64,000 nucleotides of DNA from Talinum fruticosum (Eukaryota > Streptophyta > Magnoliopsida > Caryophyllales > Talinaceae), in assembly GCA_021018815.1 (NCBI GenBank), contig JAITYX010000012.1, forward strand, positions 5,629,001 through 5,693,000, given 5' to 3'. The position numbers and the translations under genes are program-made. This document shows positions 23,231-34,415 of the stretch, one piece after another. Each line of letters opens with the position of its first letter. Within the stretch, counting starts at the first letter, position 1. Under the pieces are notes generated by a model. That model did not search any database. It had not been told where the DNA came from and saw nothing but the letters and a program-made list of their open reading frames with translations.

Positions 23231-24300
23231 TTGTCGTGGAGAATAGGTTGTGTGTGGTTAATTTTCTAGAAATTATAAATAAAAATATTTATTTGTTATT
23301 TCTGTTTTTGGGTAAATTTTTTTTTTCAAAATCACTTCGAAGAACAATTTTAATTTTTGAAAAAATTAATGTTTAGCCTAATTTCAATTTTTAGAATCTA
23401 AAAACACTTTTAAAATTTAAGCCAAACACCCACTTAGTCCGATCCGATTATTAAGTTTATCCGTTTTGAAAATTTTCCAGTCCGATATATAATAAATTTT
23501 TCGTCTAAATTTTAAATTCTTATGTAAAATTTTTTCTAGTTTGTCGTCTAAACTGGATTTTGACTTGAATTTAGACTTGTCCGAATTGTTCGATTAGGAA
23601 AAAAAAAAATTAGGTTTCGAACAAAAAATTATGTCCAAATTTTAGATATTGATCAATTTGTTCGACCCAATTTTGACCCAAATTTGAATTTTTTCCAACG
23701 ATAACAAAATTTATAAAGTAATCCGTTTATATATATATACAAATATGGACACCCCATTTTAGATGAGCATAATCAATTCTAACCATCCAATTTTAATCGA
23801 TGGCTCAAATTAAAAAGCTTTTGAATTAATTAAAAAAAGAAAAATATTTTTTCTTAGGGAGGGGTTCAATTGAGTTTCATTCTTCCTCAAGCTCTCCATT
23901 AGGTCTAATGTCCCTCTCTCTCATTGCTCTCCCCCTCCTCCCGGTGGACCCTCTCTCTCTTTCTCTCTCCTTGCTTTGTCGGGGGTAACCGTGGCATTTT
24001 CCCTAACTCAGCCGCACTCCCCACCCTAACCCCCGAGCTTTAACACTTTCTCTCTCTCTCTCTCATCATTGTCCCCCGAGCGCTCTCTCTCTCGTTGTTG
24101 CCCCCTCCCTCTCTCTCTCATGATTGTCCCCCGAGCCCTTTCTCTCTCTCTCGTCGTTACCCCCTCCCTCTCTCTCTCTTGTCATTGTCCCCCCGAGCCT
24201 AGTTATGCCTATTGTTGTCCCCTCCCTCTCCTCTCTCTCTCTCTCTCGTTACTATTTTGGTTCGTTACAAAGTCTGGTTTGCAAAGGAGAAAATCAAATC
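23231..24300. repeat. A/T-rich sequence followed by CT microsatellite
   Basis: 23231-23870 is A/T-rich with repeated ccaaatttt-type words and no gene. 23880-24260 is dominated by (CT)n runs with CCCCGAGC interruptions that recur about every 55 bp, a degenerate tandem repeat. The ORFs here are low-complexity Ser/Leu/Pro products of the repeat. Confidence 0.6.
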
Positions 24301-25138
24301 GGGTTTCGAATTTTTCAATTGATTCTAATTTAGGTTAATGTTAGGCGATTTTGATTCGTGGCCAAGTTGGTTTCATGGTTGCAATTGTAGGAATTAAGCA
24401 TGTGGGCAAAGGATTAAGATTTTTGAAGTTGTTGTAACAATGTCAAAAAGGTAATTTGCTCAATTCTATCTTTGTGATTGTTTGTGAGATTTTTGTTCAA
24501 TTCTATTGTAAGATAGTAAGTATGTGAGATTTTACTTAATTCAATTAAAAATTTTATGTAAGTGTGCGAGATTTTGCTCGGTTCGATGTATGTGAGTGTG
24601 TGCGAACAAGATTGAGATTGTTGAAATTCTTGTAACAATAAACTGAATATGTTGTAACCACCTAGTTAAAGCAAAGTTTCCTAAAAACTCCATGTAGTAA
24701 ATTTGCTCAAACAGCTACTAGATTGTAGATCGTCCATTGTGAAAGCTATTATGATAGCCATTGTTGTTTATCGGTTGTTGTAACCATCGTAGTCAAGCCA
24801 TTATGAAAGCCATTGTGAAAACTATCGTAGGCTGATTTGTTACTTCGAATCTTTGGTTGTGTGGCTGAAGTGACATGTTCAAGTTGACATTACCAAATTT
24901 GACGTGCTTCACTTGTTAGAGTCCTCAAATTTAGTTTAGCTTGGACTCTATTAAGTGTTTAGATTTAATTATTGAAGAGTTGTGCACAAACATGTGTTGC
25001 ATTGTTGCACAAAATGGGATGCTCCTTGACATTTTGTTGAAACAGACTATTTAAAGGACACACATTGTTGCATTTGTTTTTTCATTGCTTGCTTGGATTG
25101 TCACAAACCTGTGTTGTGGAATCAAGTTGAAACTTTTA
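24301..25138. other. No recognisable gene
   Basis: A/T-rich sequence with short internal repeats such as gtgagattttg (24480-24600) and gaaagccattgtgaaa-type words (24740-24830). I see no coding homology. Confidence 0.4.
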
Positions 25139-25209
25139 AGCCTATTAGCTCAAAGGTAAAGCAACGTGCCATAGTGCATGGAGATGTGGATTCGAATCCC
25201 ACCTAGGCT
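25139..25209 (+). other. tRNA-like sequence (SINE head or decayed tRNA-Met)
   Basis: 71 bases fold as a near-complete tRNA. The acceptor arm AGCCTAT/CTAGGCT has six pairs. TA GCTC..GGTA..AGC is the D arm and A box. CGTGC/GCATG is the anticodon stem, and GTGGA-TTCGAAT-CCCAC is the T arm with the B box. The anticodon loop has six bases (CATAGT) instead of seven, so T33 before a possible CAT anticodon seems lost. Both internal pol III promoter boxes are recognisable. It does not look like a working tRNA gene. It could be the 5' head of a tRNA-derived SINE, but no SINE body was recognised downstream. Confidence 0.5.
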
Positions 25210-25239
25210 TTATAACTTGATATACATAGAGATCAGTAC

Positions 25240-25690
25240 AACTAGGCTAATACTCAATCCACAAAGCCAAGTTCAAAAGCCGAAGACTTGAAGCTTGAAA
25301 CATACACATATGCACACACATACAACCTAATGCTCAATCCACAAAGTCGAGACTTGGAGCTTGAAACACACATGAATATAACTCACATACAACCTAATGT
25401 TCATACAACTAAGCCTAGTGCTCAATCCACAAAGTCGAGACTTGAAGCTTGAAACACACATGATTATAACTCACGTACAACCTAATGTTCATGCAACTAC
25501 GCCTAGTGCTCAATCAACAAATCCAAGTTCAAAAGCCAATACTTGAAGCTTGAATCATACATGAATATAACTCACATTCAAAAGCCAAGACTTAAAGCTT
25601 GAAAGACACACGAGTATAACTCATATACAACCTAATGCTCATGTAACCTAAGCCAAATTCAAAAGCCAAGACACGAATATAACTCACATA
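25240..25690. repeat. Minisatellite, 88-bp period
   Basis: Copies of a unit starting gctcaatccacaaagtcgag begin at 25332, 25420 and 25508 (spacing exactly 88), with partial and diverged units on both sides. The unit includes gacttgaagcttgaaacaca, ataactcacatacaaccta and a variable end. Confidence 0.8.
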
Positions 25691-25699
25691 TAAACTTTA

Positions 25700-26180
25700 C
25701 ATCATAAATGATTGATAAGAAGAAAAAATACGAAGATAACTTAATTTCTCTCCAACTTCCCATTGAAACACAATATTTAAAATACACATCCATTGTCAAA
25801 TGAAGTATACAACTTGCTAAGCACTAATGATTATGCAATAAACTAATCTATATTGTTTAAGAGTACAACCCAACAAAATCTCCAACAAAGTCTCCAACAT
25901 AAACTGATGATTAAAATACACAACCATTGCTCTCCGGCTCCACGGCTTCCCATTTGAAGTCACCAACAAAGTATCCAAAATTGCTGGTTGCATTTGTACA
26001 CCAATACTTAAACATCTTTGATTCAACCTAAAGAAAAACTATTACATAATTAGAGCATGATAAAAATAAAATATAAAGTGCAACTAAAAATGCTAATTTT
26101 CACCTTATATTATGAAGACCTTTTTGAAGGATAATTACGACTATCATGGTAAACTTGTTCTCCACAAGCTTTATAAAACC
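25700..26180. other. A/T-rich sequence, possible 3' part of the FRS fragment
   Basis: No clear homology. A minus-strand frame at 25817-26026 gives no recognisable domain. The region lies directly 3' of the FRS-like fragment and may be its 3' end or untranslated part. Confidence 0.3.
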
Positions 26181-26700
26181 TCAACCTCTTTGCTTGTTGT
26201 TCCAATGCTTTCTCCTTTCCACCTTTAATTTGTTACCACTCTCTTTGGTGTTACGTTGTCTAGGTGGAAGAATGTCAACTTGCTCGGGGGTATTTGATCC
26301 AATAAATGACTCAAGCTCACTCATTTTACTTTCACTTGTATTACCATTCAACTCATTCACTTCTTTCAAAACATTTAAAAATATTTTGCTAATAAGAGTT
26401 TGCTTTCTATATCTCTTCCTGCCACTTGCATACAATCCAAAAGTCCAACCAATTTTAGAAATTAAGTTGTCTACATGATCCATTTGAGATCACCCTTCTA
26501 AAAGCACATCATTCACATCAAAAATTGGCTTGCTTGCTGCCATTTTAGTCCATCGATTCAATATATAATAGCTTGGCAACTCAAGTAATGCTTTTCCTTT
26601 CAAAATACACAATATATGGCAACAAGGAATGCCTTCACGTTCGAACACCTTGTATGAACAATGTGCAACATGATTGGAGGGTTATATATAACTTGCCTTT
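26181..26700 (-). pseudogene. C-terminal fragment of a second FRS-type Mutator transposase
   Basis: From about 26680 leftward the minus strand reads CSYKVFEREGIPCCHILC, a SWIM-like zinc finger in which the second cysteine of the first pair is Tyr. It continues with SYYILNRWTKMAASKP, the usual FRS block. The frame at 26181-26483 then carries the conserved tail with IGSNTPEQVDILPPRQRNTK and RRKHWNNKQR. No catalytic core was found upstream, so this is a fragment. It differs in sequence from the transposase at 20168-22974 and so comes from another element. Confidence 0.7.
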
Positions 26701-26959
26701 TCGTAGCCCTATTCCTAGCTATTATCCGCTATATTAATAACTAGCCCCTCGTTTGTCACTTTCCTATCATCAACTTCATACTCCATACGAGCATTCCACA
26801 ACTCATCTTGAAACTTATAAAAGCATAGGTATAAATCTCACCTATAAAATTATAAAAACTAGCATAAAGATAGGTTTTTAAATCAAGATATGACGAGTAA
26901 AAACAAAAAAATACAAAAATAGGCACAAATATATATTCACCTGCTGTAGACATTGAAAA

Positions 26960-29258
26960 CGTGTCGATCTTATCTCCTTTATTTTTGTTATTTTTATTTT
27001 GTCAGCCTGGTGATGAAATTCGAGTCCTGTTTGTGAACTCGGATCATAGTCGGAGTCCGATTGGTGTGACGAAGCCGATAAACCACAAAAGGCCCATTAG
27101 CACCACAAAAACAAGCCTTTTGTTTGGGCCAGCCCGTAAACCCATTTTCTTTCGGTTGGACGAAGCTCGAGTCAAGGCTCCCAATCGGGAGAAGGTCGGT
27201 GCCACACTTTAAGCCTTGCTACTCGCTAAACACAACATTTTATCTTTAACATTCCAGCGTAACACGGAGCTCAAAGTGTTCGTGAAGAAATTGTGTTTGA
27301 AAACCAAGCTAGTTTTCTCAAGACAAGTATGAGCAAAGTTAGAGCAAGCAAGAGGAAGCAAAGATAGGAATAAGTGAAGTGTGCAAAATAAACACACGAA
27401 GCCCTCTTTTTATAGGTAAACTCAGTCAAGCTTGACAAGGATACAAGACAAAATGCAAAAAACAAGAGGAGACCAATCATGGAATCTAAGAGCATGCTTG
27501 CCAAGGCCTGCCCAAAGGACGGCCGGTGCCGACTATGAGGCCTCGACTGGCATCACCTTGGCGGTAGCATTCCAGCAGTAACCCAAAGGTTGCGTTTTAC
27601 TCCAAGCGTCCAACCGAGACACGGAAGCCAACCGCACAAAACAACACCATATTTGATCGGCGCCGCCTTTTAGGGTATTCTCTCCAAAGAGTTATGTTTT
27701 GGTCTAGAAACCAGCTGCAACATGGAAGGGTGGTTTGACCGAGAAAATGTCATTTCTTAATTGGCGCCGCGATTCTCGACTTTGTCCGTGGGATTACGGT
27801 TCAAGGAGATTTGGTTCGATTTTTTTGATTTTCCGGCAGGTTCACTGCTATATTTTAGACGATTGTTTAGTTTTTCCTTAGGTCATTTTGTGACCTAATC
27901 TCTTCACTTGTAAATAGAGAGCTTAATCTCTCATTTGAAGAATGACCATTTCCTATGCCAAACTTTGCTAAAATCTAATTAAGAGCTATTGAATGCTTTA
28001 CATATTCCGATCTGTTGACTTCTTTTAAGCTAATCCTCACTATTATACCGACATTCGATCCCTACTATAATACCGACATTCGATCCCTAATCTTCATCAT
28101 TTTCATCCTCATACATCATTCTAGCTTCACTAAAATTCTCAAAAAACCTCTTTTAGTTCACCACTATCAAGCTCACGGATCCGATTCGAGATCAAGATCA
28201 ATAAGTGGGACAACCTAAGGGCGTTAATTACCGTCGCAATTTTAACAGTTTATTTAATTATTGCATTTTTATTGCTTTTGGTATTGTGGATACAAAGATG
28301 TAATTGCTTTCAATTCATCCCCGCTTGCTATAATTTATTTTATCACTTTCAGTTACCGCTTTCTTTACTACTTTTCTTTTATTATTTTCATATTTGTTAT
28401 GTTGCTTTATTCACATGCCTTGGTTGATTTAAATTCCCGTATTCGTACATGGTGTGATTGTTTGAAACGCATTTCCTAAACTCACATCTCAAACTAGTAA
28501 AGGTCATCTGTTGACGGGCGAAATAGAAGGGCTTATCCCTCCGTTTCGTACCTTCGCCCTGAACCTAGATTCTCGGTTCTAGATAGATGGAGTCAAATTT
28601 CAAACCTCTTTCAAGCTTATTCTTTTCCATACTAAGATTAAAAGAGTCTTTTATTTATTTTCGTTAGTTTTTATTTCTAAAAACTGATTGGTGACTCTTA
28701 TTTTCCCTTTTATTTCTCTTTAAACCACTCCTCGACATTCTCGACTTAAAATGACAAAAATTTTAATTTCATTTATGATAGTTTAAGCGATGGATCGAGA
28801 CCGATCACCTCGAGTCATAGCCCATGGCCGTGCCGCCAACCGTACGATGTTGGCTCTTGTTTGCACTCGGACGGTCACCGGGTAAAGCTTTGGTCAAAGC
28901 CAATGTTTTTACACCATTTTGGCCCATAAGCCTTGCGAAAAAAATAAACCTAATTTTATTATTTTCGTAAGTTGTGAAATAGCATCCCGAGGCTTCTAAA
29001 AATAATTTTTAAAATCAAAGATTAATAAAACCACCAATCATTATTTCAATTAACCTATTTCAAATCAGCTTATAAAAATCAAAAATCTCATTAAGAGGTA
29101 CATCCTCATTTCTAATAAACTTTCGGAAAAACCATCTTTGAAAATATCTTCAAAAAGAGATCCGACATTCTTAGGGAAGCTTCAATCCTTCCACATTTGG
29201 CATTCCCTCTACGGATGGAGCAGATGGACGGGGCCGATGGTTCCTACAATGTGCTCAT
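26960..29258 (+). repeat. Gypsy LTR, family T, apparently solo
   Basis: Homologous in inverse orientation to the LTR at 48061-49938: shared KPINHK-coding stretch near 27080, gacgggcgaaa near 28515, catactaagat near 28630, aataaaaccaccaat near 29025. It ends in GGTTCCTACA at 29258, matching the reverse complement of 48061. No primer binding site follows, so the internal part and partner LTR appear lost. The left border is approximate. No gene inside. Confidence 0.65.
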
Positions 29259-29271
29259 TACTCTTTTATTC

Positions 29272-29728
29272 TTGTAGGACATTGTTATAGATCCCCTCGT
29301 TAGGGAGGTTTCCTTGGTAGCTCTAGAACTCAAATTCGTGCTACTCGGTCAACAAATGTCGTCCAAGTAGTACTACGAGAGCCGGTTCTTTGTGACTTTC
29401 ATCCCGGTGCTTTCATGGTCGTCTTGCTTCGAAATGGGGCCAAGCACTTATGCACTTGGGCCTAGTTTTTCCGAAGCTGAACTTAATTCTTCCGAGAATG
29501 GCATGGATTTTATACCCTTACAAGCCCTAGACCCTTATAGCAACCCTTATGATTTTCATCGGACATCATATAGTGGACCTTATCATGAGGCCTCACAACC
29601 AACTTGGGACCATGGGGCCAACTCTTCATATGTGGCGAGAGGATAGGCGAGTTTCAACATCCATCTTGGAGGATCTTGATAATTATGTCTTCGATGATAT
29701 TGGTGGTGATGATGCTAATGAAGATTAA
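29272..29728 (+). other. Unidentified exon-like ORF, copy 2
   Basis: Related to 19441-19881. A pyrimidine tract ending TTCTTGTAG precedes a frame with LQALDPYSNPYDFHRTSYSG, PYHEASQPTWDHGANSS and, after a stop and a frame change near 29645, an acidic SILEDLDNYVFDD-like end. Copy 1 and copy 2 share amino-acid blocks more than bases, which points to past coding constraint. It sits directly after the solo LTR end at 29258. The family is not recognised. Confidence 0.4.
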
Positions 29729-30785
29729 ATGACCACTCGATCTAAAAATATGTTGTTTATTAATATGATACGAAAAAATTCAAAGACAAATTCCAAAAAT
29801 TACGTCTGTAACACCCCAAAACACCCCCTAGGAGTATTACATCGCCGAGTTCCTCGGAGGAGCTCCCTAAGCTCTTTCAGGTGTTGGTTTTCTTTCTAAT
29901 TCTAACTTGAGGTAGTAGAGGAAATTTTTTCCCGAAAGGGTTGACCATTTTCTAAAAATTTCGGCGAGTTCCGTTTGTAATATGGACTATCCCATAGGCT
30001 TAAAGCCTTCAAACCCTGCATAAAAAATCATAATATAACTCGACGAGCCACACACTCGAAGTATACAACTCAACGGCCACACGTCGGAGTCCAACCAATC
30101 ATGCGTGAAAACTTAAAACAATCTAAATGGTTCGTTATACATCCGGTACAACTATATGGACTAAATTACAAACCGTAATGCTTAGAAACTTAAGAAATGC
30201 ATGTTCGCAACTTGGATTACTTAGCAAATAGCAAACATAAATCAACGGGAGTAAAGGATATACACACACTTGTAACACTCGGGAGGGGAAAAGGGGAAAT
30301 TTGTGGGGTGAGCGAAGCACGAGCTCACCGGAAGTCTTATACTCTTAAAATGGAAATCCTTTACACATACTACTCATAATAATGAAATCGGCGAAAGCAT
30401 AATAACATAATACAAATATATATACTGTTTAATGAAATCCTTTGAAATCATTTGTCGCACATGGATCACAATACTTCAATCATTTAGAATGCGATTTTAT
30501 ACTCATCACAATTCTTTTTTTATAAAACCGAATCAACTTTCTAGGGCTTTTAGGGGACTCGAACTAGCACTTCATAATTTCCGGGCGTGACCACTGAACA
30601 AAAGGCTCCTGGGACCTATCTTCTAGGAAGTCTCTGGTCGAGCATCCTAATCCCCAGGACCCTGTTAGAATCCTTCCCTCAAAGTTTCTAGCCGGGCATC
30701 CTCACGAATAAGGACCCCGGTTCGAACCCTTCGGTATGCTAAACGATCCTAGCCAGTCGATTTAAAACAATTTGCACATAATCAT

Positions 30786-32087
30786 TGATGGAGATCTCCA
30801 AAGTAATCAAGCTACTAAGGGTCATGTCTTACTTGCAAAGCCGCAAGAAGAGCTACTTGGGAGAGAAGATTAATTTCGGGTTGTCAAGTCACCTACTCTA
30901 AACCGAAGTGAGCAAGCTAGCAATGGGTTAGGAGAGCCCTAAAACTCCCATCATCAAGACCATGTTAATACTAATAAATGGTCCCTAGGAGTTGAGCCAA
31001 GAATAAGAGTGGAAGAGGCTAGAATGAACAAAACAAGCAAACCGGTCGGAATCGGCGCTATAGTCTTTAAAGATAAAAAAGTCAATGCTCGGAAGGTCAA
31101 ATGCAAGGTCAAGTTGCATGGGTGTAAAGTAGACTTGTGCAACAATCTAAAGAAACCGAAAACACCTCATTTAGTGGAGGGAATCAAAATCTATAGCCAA
31201 TCAAAGTGAAGCTTGCACAAGGGGAAATCAATACTTGGCCGAATTGCACAATTAATAGTAATCACATGTTCCCAAATAGAAGCTTCTTTTTCTTGTCCTC
31301 TTTTGATTATTCCTAGTGTAATCTCCACCCTTAATATTGTAAGGCTTTATTAGCCCTTAGATTAGTCGTGGCTATCCCACCTAGGAGCACTATAAATAGT
31401 GGCTTCATTCCGTGTAAAAAGAGATTATGTTGATGAATGAAAATTGATTGAGCTTTGTCTTGTTCCCCTCAAACTCTTAATTGCTTTATCTAGGCTTGGC
31501 AAGCTTAGTGGTATTCAATTAAGTCCGAAGGCTCAAGCTGGTGGTGTTATCTGTATCCAACCCAAACCTTCGGTGCCTCAAGTTAACAATGGTGGCGAAT
31601 CTGTATCCATTGGAAGGTTGATTTCTATCCGATTACCCTATTTACGACCCTCATATCTCCTAAACCCCAAGGATTCTAACCTTAAAATTTTGCACACTCA
31701 TTATCCATTGAGTTGAGGCTTCCCCCACAAATTTCAGATTGATCTCAGCTCTATATCGTTCCCCGCCGCCAGAAAAATCAAGGCATGACATTATGATTTT
31801 CCCGGGTGCACAGGACAGTATTTTTGCCTTCGGTTCAAGGTGATCCCGACCTCCATTTCCCCCACTTTTTACCACACCTTCCGTACTCCCACAAGATTTA
31901 CCCCTTAAATATCAAGCCTTAACTCCACCGAAATCATCCCCATCCATCCATTTCCTCGGAGCTACGCACGTAAACACCCATTCCGTCCGAGTGTGTGTCT
32001 TTGTGCCTTAACCATTCTTTGCCCTCTTTTCCCTCTAGCTAAGAGAGATACATCATTTTTGGTATCAGAGCTTAGAGAGATACATCA
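30786..32087 (+). repeat. 5' LTR of the nested element
   Basis: Contains a TATA-like CACTATAAATAG near 31389-31400. Near its 3' end a primer-site-like TGGTATCAGAGC (32060-32071) lies inside the LTR and is repeated, with one change, just outside it. The LTR's last 30 bp therefore look like a small tandem duplication. Confidence 0.85.
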
Positions 32088-32091
32088 CATT

Positions 32092-32103
32092 TGGTATCAA
32101 AGC
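32092..32103 (+). other. Primer binding site of the nested element
   Basis: TGGTATCAAAGC, one base from the initiator tRNA-Met site TGGTATCAGAGC, four bases after the LTR end at 32087. Confidence 0.75.
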
Positions 32104-32633
32104 TTATGGCTACCATCCTTGACCATGCTCCCACCAGAAACACCTCCACAAAAAACCCAAACACATCCAATCTCAACATTACAAAAAGAGTAGACATGAT
32201 TTGCTTGAGAAGATGATGGATGCTCTTGAGACAGAGATGAAGCTTAATGTCAACCTCTTGAATTAGTTTGGAGGGGTAAAAAGGGCAAGCACAAGGAGGT
32301 CCAAACCTCCAAGGGTAAGTTTCCCAAGCCCCTCCCACCGAGAGCAAACCTCTTAACAAGGGGAGTTTGTCTTCCCTTTCTCCTAAGCTTTCAGCCCTCT
32401 CATTTTCTCCTTCCATAACCCCAACTGTCCAGCCCCTTTACCTACCACAAAACAACCCATCCACTCACCAAAAGAAACCCCCACTTCCCTCACCAAAACA
32501 CACAAAAAAAAACCACACCACTTGGGCTACAAAAGGAATCAATTACCATGCCTTCTCAAAGGAAAAAGAGTTTGCTTAAGTTGAAGCACCATCTAGATAT
32601 TCATGAGCAAAAAGGAAGAAATGGGAAGCGGAG

Positions 32634-33851
32634 TTGCATGCTTCCAAAGTCGAGTTGGAAAGGCACAAGGTTCAATCCTTGGAGCTAAAAGACGAAGAGC
32701 ATTCTCAAGAAGATATTGAGGCTAACTTTGATTTGTCTCACAAGTTTGATGAGTATGTTGAAAGTGAATTGGAGGATATTTGCCAACCAACAATTGAGTT
32801 TGATTTGCCTCCTAAGTTTGATGAAGATGTCTTGGTGGACAGTTCTTTTCTACAAATGAGGAAGAAATCAATGTCCATTTTCCTTCATGTGAAGTTTCTG
32901 GTTAAGTAAGAAACCATGGGTGTGTCCAACCTACCACAAGAGGAGCAAGTTATTAGCCTAGCTCCTACAAACAATGAGGAAGACCCAAGCCAAGATGAAC
33001 TACTTCCCATTATTAATGACTATGGCCAAGAATTTCGAGAGGTTGAGGAGTATGGAGGTATCACCTTCCATTCATTGTCTAGTGAGGTAGAAGAGCCTAC
33101 TAGCAGTGGGAGTTTGGAGATTCAAGCCACAACCCACTTCCCTCAATATGATATCCCACGGCCTTATCAAGGTATAAACCACTTTGTTTATCCTTGCTTA
33201 ATCTCCTTCGACTTTGTGAAGTTAAGCATTATTAAGGCGTAGAATGTTGCTATGCTTGTGAGTGTTTAGTTTGCCTTTTGGGAATGGCCCTTGTTGTTTG
33301 ACAAGAGATTAGCCCATGATGGGTTTAGAGTCTCTCATTCCTCTCCCAAAGCTGTCCACAAATTGTCCATAACCCCTCCCACTCTTGCCTTACTCCAAAA
33401 GACCCATGTCCACAAACCAAAAGCCAAAAACAAAAGCCGATTTCACCCTCAAACACATTCTGCCCAGCCCTTGTTTTTCCCACTGAAAATTTCAGCCCCT
33501 CCTCCCAAAATATGCCACGTCCCTAACTCAACCCGAAGATGTTTTACATGCCAAGGAGTTGATCATTTTTGTCACAAAAATTTCGAACCGAAGGGTTGTT
33601 ATTTTGGTCGATTGTGGCTGCCCAAAGAGGATAGAGTTGAGCATGAAAAGAAGTTTTATCTCATGGAGAAACTTGAAGTGGTAACCAAAGTAGTAGATGA
33701 AGGAGAGCCTCTAAAATTGAATGGTGCATTTGCTATGAGGTGTTCTTTTCCTTTGTATTTAGAAGATTGTGAAATTGTTCTTGAGCAATTTAAATGGGCA
33801 TTTAACATTGAAAGAGACCTTCAAAGGTTGTATTCAAAATGTGTGAAGTGA
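32634..33851 (+). pseudogene. Unidentified internal ORFs of the nested element
   Basis: Three frames follow one another: 32634-32909 (acidic, with the repeat QPTIEFDLPPKFDEDVL and an earlier FDLSHKFDEYVE), 32916-33242, and 33291-33851. The last has a cysteine-rich RRCFTCQGVDHFCHK stretch reminiscent of a nucleocapsid zinc knuckle but without its spacing. Its end reads LEDCEIVLEQFKWAFNIERD. I do not recognise a gag, and no enzyme domain is visible. It may be a remnant gag or a captured sequence. Confidence 0.4.
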
Positions 33852-34415
33852 CCAAAAGGTGTTTTGGCTATCATGTTTCACTTGAATGTTGGAGCCACTA
33901 CTTTGTGATTCAAGGGGTCCTATTGTATTTAATGTATCTTCAAGGTTAGCAAGTATTAAGCTCTCATTATAGCAAGGGAGTTGAACTTCCATGGATATTC
34001 CCTCTTCCAACCAAGTGCCAAATAGAGAGGTGCAACTAAGGAGCCAATGAGTTGGCAAGGAGGTATTTCCTTTATTCTCCATTGGTAGCTTGTGAATTTG
34101 GTTTGGAGCACTTAACATTTCTATGTGTTTATGCCAAGAATGTAGAGAACAAGCTCACACTTATACCATTGAAGTTGTGCCACTATACTTGTGAGCTTGA
34201 TCATTAAGAGATTGCATGGTGCTCTTACTACTACAATCTGTCCATGGGCGATTGTAACCTTCATGAGTCAATCCAACCAGATTTTGGCCAAGCGCTAGTG
34301 ATCTTAATTCAAGCCCTCGGAGTTCAAGGTGTATGTGACTTCTTTCTCGGTGGTTGATCTTTTCTCTCATTTGGAGGATGTTGTCCATGTGAATTGTGGG
34401 AAAATTCTTTTCAAC

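Noticed and set aside
24069..24338. Ser/Leu-rich ORFs
   Set aside because: Translations of the CT microsatellite.
25139..25209. Functional tRNA gene
   Set aside because: Six-base anticodon loop, mismatches in D and T stems; not compatible with a working tRNA.
25240..25690. Possible CRISPR-like array
   Set aside because: Units are contiguous 88-bp tandem repeats without unique spacers, and the DNA is plant nuclear.
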